A stretch of 7,466 nucleotides of DNA from Lachnospiraceae bacterium (GTDB taxonomy: Bacteria; Bacillota; Clostridia; Lachnospirales; Lachnospiraceae): assembly GCA_019423745.1 (NCBI GenBank), contig JAHZAV010000065.1, positions 1-7,466 of the forward strand. The letters run 5' to 3'. The translations under genes were made by a program, and so were the position numbers. Below, in pieces: positions 1-4,860 of the stretch. Positions within the stretch are counted from its first letter, which is position 1; the number at the start of each line of letters is the position of its first letter. Under the pieces are notes generated by a model. The model was not told the DNA's origin. It did no database searches and saw only the letters and a program-made list of their open reading frames with translations.

Positions 1-2
1 AA

Positions 3-266
3 TACGCTGTTTCGATTTCTAAAAAAGAAGAGAATGATAAGTATTCAAATCCAGTTCAGGCAACATCGAATGAAAATACGGCTGTCATGAAACAGCGGAT
101 TGAGGCTGCACGAGGAGATGTGATTGAGTTAAAAATCACAAACGAAAACACACAATCAATACCGGAAACAGGGGTTCGTCTGGGAACAAGCAGGCATGTA
201 TGGCTATTACTCGCTATAAGTATCGTTATGGTTCTGTTTTTCTGGAGAAGACGGAAAATGGAATAG
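3..266 (+). CDS. 3' end of a wall-anchored surface adhesin/pilin (LPXTG-like)
   Basis: This is the last 87 codons of a gene that starts upstream of the window, read in frame 3 and ending at TAG 264-266. The visible C-terminus is a Gram-positive cell-wall sorting signal: the pentapeptide IPETG (codons 159-173), then a hydrophobic stretch (VWLLLAISIVMVLFF) and a positive tail (WRRRKME). Just before it, the strand-like segment VIELKITNEN resembles the last strand of Cna-B/SpaA-type domains, whose Asn commonly forms an internal isopeptide bond. By known family behaviour the protein would be cut by a sortase and joined to a pilus or to peptidoglycan. Its place just ahead of a SipA-like / pilin / sortase block matches the tip adhesin (Cpa) slot of streptococcal FCT pilus loci, so a tip adhesin is inferred. 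The N-terminal domains cannot be seen, so binding specificity is unknown. Confidence 0.85.
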   Translation, partial: YAVSISKKEENDKYSNPVQATSNENTAVMKQRIEAARGDVIELKITNENTQSIPETGVRLGTSRHVWLLLAISIVMVLFFWRRRKME

Positions 267-324
267 ACACTGCTATGGAACAAAACTTGCAAAAATACAT
301 CCGCCTTTTTACATGTTTGTTGCA

Positions 325-352
325 TTGGAATAAAAAAATAAACCACTATAAT
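325..352 (+). promoter_or_regulatory. Probable sigma-A promoter of the pilus operon
   Basis: The -35 box TTGGAA (325-330, 4 of 6 to consensus) and the perfect -10 box TATAAT (347-352) are separated by 16 bases. Transcription would start near 358-361. It lies in the 182-nt gap between the adhesin gene and the signal peptidase-like gene, so the assembly genes may be transcribed separately from the adhesin. Confidence 0.6.
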
Positions 353-356
353 AAAG

Positions 357-372
357 GGTACAAACTAGTACC
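357..372. promoter_or_regulatory. Palindrome GGTAC-N6-GTACC at the predicted transcription start
   Basis: Perfect 5-bp arms GGTAC (357-361) and GTACC (368-372) flank a 6-base spacer. The element falls on or just after the predicted +1 of the 325-352 promoter and directly abuts the leader hairpin at 373. It could be an operator for a dimeric repressor or a small 5' RNA hairpin. No regulator can be assigned from the sequence alone. Confidence 0.35.
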
Positions 373-435
373 GTGGATGTCTGAGTTGACCTAAAACAAA
401 TAAATCCCCTAGAAGGGTTATGGGCATCCATTTTT
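373..435 (+). terminator. Leader hairpin with U-tract (terminator or attenuator) before the pilus genes
   Basis: The segment 373-382 pairs with 422-431. The core TGGATG/CATCCA is perfect and is extended by G-U pairs to about 10 bp. A small inner hairpin CCCT-AGA-AGGG sits at 407-417, and TTTTT follows at 431-435. It lies downstream of the predicted promoter and only 13 nt before the next start codon. It could therefore terminate transcripts from the upstream adhesin gene, or act as an attenuator in the leader of the pilus transcript. The long inner loop makes it weaker than the terminator at 2280-2320. Confidence 0.5.
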
Positions 436-448
436 ATGGAAGGATAGG

Positions 449-991
449 ATGAAGAACGAAACTGAACGGTCAAATAAAAACAACAATATAATACAGGAAA
501 CATCTGTAGCACAGGATATTGTTCAGTTGTTATTGAAGATTGCATTTATTATCTTAGCAGTATTTCTTATTTTTACATTTCTCTATGGAATTGTAAGAAT
601 AAATGATGTCTCCATGAAACCGGCAATCAAAGACGGTGATCTGGTCATGTATTACCGATTGGATAAAAGGTTTATCTCCGGTGATGTTGCAGTGTTTGAA
701 GCTGATGGCAGAACCACGACCGGACGTGTTGTGGCAGTAGCAGGAGACACCGTTGACATTACAAAAAGCGGACTGAAGATAAATGGTGCAGAACAGATAT
801 CTCAGGACATTTACTTTGATACCACCCAATTCAAAGATGGAGTGGATTTCCCGGTCACAGTCGGGAGCGGCCAAGTATTTATACTTGGAGATAACAGACC
901 ACAGGCATCGGACAGCCGAATCTATGGTTGTATTGATATAAAAGATGTCAAGGGAAAAGTCATTGCGATTATTCGGAGCAGGGGAATTTAA
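449..991 (+). CDS. sipA: Signal peptidase I-like pilus assembly protein (SipA-like), catalytic Lys missing
   Basis: This 180-residue protein has a polar N-terminus, one membrane segment (about 25-48) and an extracellular S26-type fold. Family boxes are clear: the Ser box VSMKP (Ser55), the box RVVAVAGDTV (93-102) and the box GDNRPQASDSR (147-157). Aligned without gaps to ordinary Gram-positive signal peptidases, whose box reads VKR-IIGLPGD, the catalytic Lys is replaced by Gly92; Ser55 is kept. In group A Streptococcus the FCT-locus protein SipA is also a signal peptidase-like protein lacking a Ser/Lys dyad, and it is needed for pilus polymerisation rather than acting as a normal peptidase. 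The same role is inferred here from the missing Lys and from the position just before the major pilin. A ribosome site (GGAAGGA, 438-444) precedes the ATG. A conventional signal peptidase using another base is the less likely alternative. Confidence 0.85.
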   Translation: MKNETERSNKNNNIIQETSVAQDIVQLLLKIAFIILAVFLIFTFLYGIVRINDVSMKPAIKDGDLVMYYRLDKRFISGDVAVFEADGRTTTGRVVAVAGDTVDITKSGLKINGAEQISQDIYFDTTQFKDGVDFPVTVGSGQVFILGDNRPQASDSRIYGCIDIKDVKGKVIAIIRSRGI

Positions 992-1047
992 TTACCTGCT
1001 CTGTTAATCAAATAAAAAACAAAAGAATTCACAAGGGAGGAACTAAA

Positions 1048-2253
1048 ATGAGCATGAAAAAATTCACTAAGAAAATGCTCGCTATTGTCGCAGCAGGTGC
1101 TATGACAATGGGACTGGCAATGCCGGTATTTGCAGAAGGGGCAAGCACACCGACAAAGGAAGCGTATATTACAAAGGTTTTTAACACTGAAGTAGAAAAG
1201 AACGTTAACTTTACATTTAAAGCAGAACAGCAGAAAAACGGAGGAGATGTTGATAACTTAGTAGAGACTAAAGCAGATGTAACAATTGACGATGCTAAAT
1301 TTACAACAAGTGATAAAACAGGTACTTTAACTAGAAGATGGGCTGTAACATTTCCTGAATATAGTGAAGCTGGTAAGTATAGTTACAAAGTAACAGAAAT
1401 AGGAAACTCATTGGGTCTTGACGATACGGGTGAGAAAGAAAAAATGCTCATGTCCAAAGCAGAGTATCTTATGGATGTATATGTTTCCAATACAACAGCT
1501 GGAGGCTATGAGATTTCCAATATCATTGTTAACAAAATTAAGAATGACCAGGGTACCGCTGAAACAAGTCCTGTAAAAGTAGATATTGGTAATGGAGAAG
1601 ATAACGGATTTAAATTCGAAAACACTTATGTTCAGGAAGCTGGTACAGGTACAGATCCATCAAATCCGGGTACTGATCCTGATGCAGATTATGACAACCT
1701 TGGTTCCTTAAATGTATCTAAAAAGGTTGAAAAGAACGTGACGACAGGTAATACAACTCAACCTGCAACAAATGACACATTTAGCTTCACAGCAGAGTTT
1801 ACTTTCCCAGCAGGAACAAACGAGAATACCCTCGGTGGTGTAAATGCAAATGGTAAAAAAATTACTCTTGAAAAGGGCACTACTCACAAATTTACACTGG
1901 AAGCTGGTAAGAATATGAAGTTCACAAAGCTTCCAGTAGGAACAAAGATTACCGTAACTGAGGCTGCAAAAGCAAACTACAAAGGAAGTGCTGCTGTTGT
2001 AATTAATAATGAAAACAAAACAGCTGTTGCTGCAACAAAATTTAATGATGAGATTAAAGTATGGGATGACAAAGCTGCAACTGGTTATAAACTTGGACAG
2101 AAAAAGAACACTGTTGACGTAACCAACAGATTCAACAACGTACCAACAACCGGTATTATCATGAACACTCTTCCATACGTTCTGATGGTTGCTCTTTGTG
2201 CTGTAGCACTGTTTGGATTCGTTGCTTTCAAACGCAAAAAAGTACAGAAATAA
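1048..2253 (+). CDS. Major pilin backbone subunit, FctA/Spy0128-like, sortase substrate
   Basis: This 401-residue secreted protein has a signal peptide (1-29, probable cut VFA|EG), two pilin domains, the sorting signal VPTTG (365-369), a membrane segment (about 373-394) and a KRKK tail. Domain 1 (about 38-197) carries the streptococcal pilin isopeptide-domain pattern: Lys43 in the first strand (TKVFN), Glu117 in YSYKVTE, and Asn192 in the last strand (FENTYV). These residues are the likely Lys-Asn isopeptide pair and its catalytic Glu. Domain 2 (about 219-364) has Lys225/226, LPVGTKITVTE (Glu305) and Asn360 (VTNRF), suggesting a second bond. A low-complexity linker rich in G, T, D and P (199-214) separates the domains. 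The protein would be polymerised by the sortase encoded next. The ribosome site GGGAGG (1035-1040), 7 nt from the ATG, is the strongest in the window and fits high expression. A terminator follows directly. Domain boundaries and exact bond residues are inferred. Confidence 0.9.
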   Translation: MSMKKFTKKMLAIVAAGAMTMGLAMPVFAEGASTPTKEAYITKVFNTEVEKNVNFTFKAEQQKNGGDVDNLVETKADVTIDDAKFTTSDKTGTLTRRWAVTFPEYSEAGKYSYKVTEIGNSLGLDDTGEKEKMLMSKAEYLMDVYVSNTTAGGYEISNIIVNKIKNDQGTAETSPVKVDIGNGEDNGFKFENTYVQEAGTGTDPSNPGTDPDADYDNLGSLNVSKKVEKNVTTGNTTQPATNDTFSFTAEFTFPAGTNENTLGGVNANGKKITLEKGTTHKFTLEAGKNMKFTKLPVGTKITVTEAAKANYKGSAAVVINNENKTAVAATKFNDEIKVWDDKAATGYKLGQKKNTVDVTNRFNNVPTTGIIMNTLPYVLMVALCAVALFGFVAFKRKKVQK

Positions 2254-2279
2254 TTACATAAAATCATAAAAGTAACAAC

Positions 2280-2320
2280 AAAGGGAATGCGTGCGGCGAT
2301 ACTCCGTCGCATTCCCTTTT
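2280..2320 (+). terminator. Strong intrinsic terminator between major pilin and sortase genes
   Basis: The arms AAAGGGAATGCG (2280-2291) and CGCATTCCCTTT (2308-2319) pair perfectly over 12 bp. An inner CGG/CCG stem (2294-2296 with 2304-2306) extends the hairpin, and TTTT follows at 2317-2320. It lies 27 nt after the pilin stop and 34 nt before the sortase start, with no convincing promoter between. Partial read-through would give much pilin and little sortase. Confidence 0.85.
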
Positions 2321-2340
2321 GCAATAAGAAAGGAAACTTC

Positions 2341-2344
2341 AGGA
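2341..2344 (+). promoter_or_regulatory. Ribosome binding site that sets the sortase start
   Basis: AGGA lies 9 nt before ATG 2354. The reading frame stays open upstream to 2291, but that stretch is the terminator hairpin and lacks a usable ribosome site, so ATG 2354 is chosen. Confidence 0.6.
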
Positions 2345-2353
2345 ATATTTCAT

Positions 2354-3256
2354 ATGAAAAAAGCAGCAAAGTTTTTAGTCAAAATAGTCGATCATATGGT
2401 GAATTTTATAGCGTTATTGCTGATTCTTATGGTAATGTTCCTGTCATGCTATATGTTATGGGATTCCAATCAGGTATATCAGGCGGCTGATGCGAAGAAC
2501 TACGAAGCCTATATTCCAACAGAAAAACATACGAAATCTTTTGAAGAATTGCAGAAAATCAATCCGGATATTATTGGCTGGATTCGAATAAATGAAACAA
2601 ACGTTAATTATCCGCTGCTTCAGGCAGAAGATGATGATACTTATATGAATACGGATGCCGAAGGCAAATATTCTTTAAGTGGTTCCATATTTTTGCACTG
2701 TGCAAACAAACCGGATTTTTCCGATTTTAACAATATGATTTATGGACACCATATGGAAAAACACATGATGTTTGGAGATGTGGGGCTATTCGCAGATAAG
2801 GAGTATTTTGACGAACATCCATACGGAAATCTTTTTTTTGATGGAAAAGATCATGGAATTGAATTTTATGCATTGATTCAGGCAGATGCTTATAATGAGC
2901 GGCTGTTCAGTGTCAGTTCAGAGGAACCGGCAGCAAAACAGGCGTATCTGCAGGAAATATCGGACAATGCTTTACATAAAAGAAACATTGAACTTACTGA
3001 AAATGACCATTTGGTTCTTCTGATAACATGTACCTCAGACATGACAAATGGAAGAAATATATTAGTAGGAAGGCTTACGGATCAGGTCTATCCTGAGAAA
3101 GAGAAAGCCAAGAATCTGGGAACTGGAATTGATAAATTGAAAGAAAAGATGATTCAGGTGCCGGTTATCTACTGGATACTTTTGCTAATTATCGTTCTAT
3201 TGCTGATAGATAGAAAATTAAAGAAGAAGGGAAAGAAAAAACATGAAAATTCTTGA
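2354..3256 (+). CDS. Class B-type pilus sortase with C-terminal membrane anchor
   Basis: This 300-residue cysteine transpeptidase would join pilin subunits through their sorting signals. It has an N-terminal membrane segment (about 16-36), the class B-like entry PDIIGWIRI (71-79) and YPLLQ (86-90), the catalytic His132 in MIYGHHM, Cys226 in LLITCTS and Arg234 in NGRNILVGRL. A second hydrophobic helix (about 270-286) is followed by a very basic tail, an arrangement common in pilin-polymerising sortases. The neighbours are its likely substrates: the VPTTG pilin upstream and the VKTG pilin downstream. The FCT pilus sortase of group A Streptococcus is also class B-like, which supports the assignment. 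The last 14 nt overlap the next gene, implying translational coupling. A run of eight T at about 2832-2839 encodes part of NLFFD and leaves the frame intact. Confidence 0.9.
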   Translation: MKKAAKFLVKIVDHMVNFIALLLILMVMFLSCYMLWDSNQVYQAADAKNYEAYIPTEKHTKSFEELQKINPDIIGWIRINETNVNYPLLQAEDDDTYMNTDAEGKYSLSGSIFLHCANKPDFSDFNNMIYGHHMEKHMMFGDVGLFADKEYFDEHPYGNLFFDGKDHGIEFYALIQADAYNERLFSVSSEEPAAKQAYLQEISDNALHKRNIELTENDHLVLLITCTSDMTNGRNILVGRLTDQVYPEKEKAKNLGTGIDKLKEKMIQVPVIYWILLLIIVLLLIDRKLKKKGKKKHENS

Positions 3257-3932
3257 TTTAAAGAAAACAGCTGTCATATTGGTGACTATGCTCCTTTTTC
3301 TGAGCATGCAGATATCAGCGTTTGCATCTGATAACTGTACTGTAGTGAAAATTCCGGTGAGACAGATCTTTGACAGTGAAGTGGAAGGCATTGCAGATGA
3401 ATTTTCTTATATTATGACAACCGATCAAAGCGACGCACCAATGCCAGCCGGAAGCCGCAATATGCAGTATTCCTGGACAATGGAAAAGAATGCAGCAACA
3501 GAGATTATACTGAATGTAAAAACAGCAGGACAGTATCATTATAACATTTATCAGACGACAGAAAAAAAGGATGATTATAAATATGATCAAAACAGGTACT
3601 ATGTGACTGTCGAGGCTTACTATAATGAATCGAATCAGTTAAAAGTTGTCACAATTGTAGCAAATGAGAAGGGGGAGAAAATAGAAGCGATCTCTTTTAA
3701 AAACAGTTATATGGGAGAAGAAAAGCCGAATCTAACACAGCCCTCAAACCCGTCACAACCATCTGGTCCGTCCTATTCGGATGGATTAGGAAAAACCAAT
3801 AGCGTAAAGACTGGAGATGACAGTCCTGTTATGGGATATTTCTTATTGCTGTTTGGTTCACTGATTTGTCTAAGTGTTTTAATCCATAAAAAACAGAAAA
3901 GAAATAAGGGAGAATCACAAGATGAGGCATAA
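3243..3932 (+). CDS. Minor/anchor pilin, FctB-like, with VKTG sorting signal
   Basis: This 229-residue secreted protein has a signal peptide (1-28, probable cut AFA|SD), one pilin domain (about 32-157), a linker rich in Pro, Ser and Gln (161-178), the sorting signal VKTGD (188-192), a membrane segment (about 197-214) and a KKQKR tail. The domain shows the FctA/FctB pattern: first strand VVKIPVRQIF, an APMP turn (65-68), AGQYHYNIYQ (95-104) and last strand ISFKNSYM with Asn154. The strand-one position that is often Lys is Arg40 (Lys36 lies nearby), and the usual Glu after the YxYxI strand is Gln104, so an internal isopeptide bond is uncertain. Its place after the sortase and its smaller size suggest the base or anchor subunit, as for FctB. 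It overlaps the sortase gene by 14 nt and the next ORF by 11 nt, so all three should be co-translated. Confidence 0.85.
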   Translation: MKILDLKKTAVILVTMLLFLSMQISAFASDNCTVVKIPVRQIFDSEVEGIADEFSYIMTTDQSDAPMPAGSRNMQYSWTMEKNAATEIILNVKTAGQYHYNIYQTTEKKDDYKYDQNRYYVTVEAYYNESNQLKVVTIVANEKGEKIEAISFKNSYMGEEKPNLTQPSNPSQPSGPSYSDGLGKTNSVKTGDDSPVMGYFLLLFGSLICLSVLIHKKQKRNKGESQDEA

Positions 3933-4071
3933 TATATGGAAAAAATACATAAAAATTTTATGTTCTTGGATTTTGATTCTTTCTATATGTTTTTTATCCT
4001 TAAATGTAGTAGTTGAAGCATCAGGCACAGATATGGAAATGAAAGGTTATACAATATCCCGAATTTATTAG
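3922..4071 (+). CDS. Short ORF with a signal-peptide-like N-terminus; possible 5' remnant of a surface-protein gene
   Basis: This 49-codon ORF starts inside the last codons of the FctB-like gene (11-nt overlap) and has a good ribosome site (AAGGGAG about 10 nt upstream), so it looks truly translated in the pilus operon. Residues 1-36 read as a signal peptide: basic start MRHNIWKKYIK, a hydrophobic core (CSWILILSICFLSL), and a possible cut after VEA. Only about 14 residues would follow, ending GYTISRIY. The last codons lie in the left arm of the hairpin at 4056-4122. I do not recognise the family. It may be a genuine tiny secreted peptide, or the start of a larger secreted pilus-locus protein whose remainder was deleted up to the terminator. 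The sequence alone cannot separate the two. Confidence 0.5.
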   Translation: MRHNIWKKYIKILCSWILILSICFLSLNVVVEASGTDMEMKGYTISRIY

Positions 4072-4122
4072 ACTTGAGGCGATAAAAGATGAAGCGCAAG
4101 GATAATAATTCGGGATTTTTCC
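4056..4122 (+). terminator. Hairpin terminator closing the pilus operon, overlapping the rrf2 leader
   Basis: The left arm ATCCCGAATTTATTA (4056-4070) pairs with TAATAATTCGGGAT (4103-4116) with one bulged T, and TTTTT runs from 4116 to 4120. The loop is about 32 nt and includes a possible CTTG/CAAG stem. The U-tract ends 22 nt before the rrf2 start codon, so any read-through transcript from the pilus genes must pass it. Confidence 0.6.
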
Positions 4123-4130
4123 TGTTTTGG

Positions 4131-4137
4131 AGAGGAG
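4131..4137 (+). promoter_or_regulatory. Ribosome binding site that sets the Rrf2 regulator start
   Basis: AGAGGAG lies 5 nt before ATG 4143. An in-frame ATG at 4089 would add 18 residues unlike any Rrf2 N-terminus and lies inside the terminator loop, so 4143 is preferred. Confidence 0.8.
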
Positions 4138-4142
4138 CAATT

Positions 4143-4565
4143 ATGCAATTAAAAATTACAACGGATTATGCGATCAGAATAGTATATTATCTGGCTTGTC
4201 GTGGTGAAGTAATCACTGCGTCTGAGTTAGCTTACGAATTAAAGATTCCAGAAAGCTATATTCCAAAGATCACAAAAAAATTAAAAGAAGCGAATATAAT
4301 TACAGCTTGCGAAGGAATAAAAGGTGGGTATTCACTTGTGAAAAAAACAGAAGATATTTCTCTGTTTGACATAATATCCTCCACGGAAGTAACCATGAAA
4401 TTAAATCGTTGTTTAGAAGAGGATGGGTTTTGTTCCAGAAATGCAACAGAGCATTGTAAAGTACATAAAATATTGCTGGATGTGCAGCAAACTTATGACA
4501 ATCTACTAAAGGGCATAAAGGTCTCGGAGATTATAAAACCAGATGCCGATGAGTTATCAGAATAG
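4143..4565 (+). CDS. Rrf2-family transcriptional regulator, candidate Fe-S sensor
   Basis: This 140-residue protein begins with the family signature MQLKITTDYAIRIVYYLA, followed by a winged helix-turn-helix (about 25-68) in which SELAYELKIPESYIPKITKKL is the recognition region and GIKGGYSL the wing. Cys90, Cys97 and Cys105 lie in the loop that holds the [2Fe-2S] or [4Fe-4S] ligands in IscR, NsrR and RsrR-type members, so response to redox, iron or nitric oxide is plausible; this is inference. Length and start are normal for the family. It sits between the pilus operon terminator and a split PucR-type regulator, both on the same strand, and may control either neighbour or itself. No clear promoter is visible in the 70 nt upstream; TTGAGG (4074-4079) has no well-placed -10. 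The 134-nt AT-rich gap downstream shows no confident motif. Confidence 0.88.
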   Translation: MQLKITTDYAIRIVYYLACRGEVITASELAYELKIPESYIPKITKKLKEANIITACEGIKGGYSLVKKTEDISLFDIISSTEVTMKLNRCLEEDGFCSRNATEHCKVHKILLDVQQTYDNLLKGIKVSEIIKPDADELSE

Positions 4566-4684
4566 CTAAGAAAACAAACTAGAGAATATGAAAAACAATT
4601 ATAGAAATAACTCCACCAATATATTAAAATAGATATAGCATAACATAATAAGGCAAAATAAAGATAAATCAAATCAATTGTAAA

Positions 4685-4692
4685 AGGAAGGG
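4685..4692 (+). promoter_or_regulatory. Ribosome binding site of the PucR-type regulator
   Basis: AGGAAGGG lies 7 nt before ATG 4700. This strong site marks 4700, not 4861, as the original start of the PucR-type gene, because ATG 4861 has no good site at normal distance. Confidence 0.75.
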
Positions 4693-4699
4693 AATACAA

Positions 4700-4855
4700 A
4701 TGGGGTATACAGTAAAGGACTTGCTTGAATCAAACAATTTCTCGGAAATGCAACTGATAAGTGATGATTCTGGAATTGGTCGTGAAATTAAAGGAGTCCG
4801 AATCATTGAAGTGCCAGATATGGAAAAATTCCTGGGGGGGGTGAGCTGCTCCTGA
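4700..4855 (+). CDS. PucR-type regulator, N-terminal fragment ending early after a poly-G run
   Basis: Reading from the well-supported ATG 4700 gives 51 residues that begin MGYTVKDLLES and contain GVRIIEVPDMEKFL. This is the start of a PucR N-terminal (purine-catabolism regulator) domain. After the run of eight G (4834-4841) the frame reads GGVSCS and stops at TGA 4853-4855. The expected family motif, roughly W-L-x-G-G-E-L-L-L-T, appears intact in the +1 frame right after the G run (GGELLLTS) and continues into the 500-codon ORF downstream. The two pieces are therefore one gene split by one base. Nine G gives a gap-free match to the family; six G would also restore frame with one residue less. 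With eight G only a short and probably inactive fragment is made from this start. Confidence 0.7.
   Translation: MGYTVKDLLESNNFSEMQLISDDSGIGREIKGVRIIEVPDMEKFLGGVSCS
4834..4841 (+). repeat. Poly-G tract (8 G) breaking the PucR-type reading frame
   Basis: Eight consecutive G lie within coding sequence in strongly AT-rich DNA. The tract is exactly where the N-terminal frame ends and the +1 frame takes over. Such runs are classic sites of slipped-strand mispairing. Nine or six G join the two ORFs; seven G puts TGA directly after the tract, and eight G stops five codons on. Confidence 0.85.
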
Positions 4856-4860
4856 CAAGT

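Noticed and set aside
200..394. 64-codon + strand ORF across the end of the adhesin gene
   Set aside because: It is out of frame with the clear sorting-signal reading frame and encodes no recognisable motif; it also runs through the promoter and the leader hairpin.
353..448. Cyclic di-GMP or other known riboswitch in the pilus leader
   Set aside because: I see no conserved GEMM-type core or other riboswitch motif, only simple hairpins.
2291..2353. N-terminal extension of the sortase
   Set aside because: The extra 21 codons are terminator sequence; ATG 2354 has a ribosome site and is followed by a normal membrane-anchor N-terminus.
2287..2490. 67-codon ORF starting in the terminator after the pilin
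   Set aside because: It overlaps the sortase gene in another frame, and its start lies inside a hairpin arm with no ribosome site.
2831..2840. Run of eight T in the sortase gene as a second slippage switch
   Set aside because: The sortase frame is intact through it and all catalytic motifs follow; T runs are common in AT-rich DNA.
4089..4142. N-terminal extension of the Rrf2 regulator
   Set aside because: The residues do not resemble the family, and the better ribosome site serves ATG 4143.
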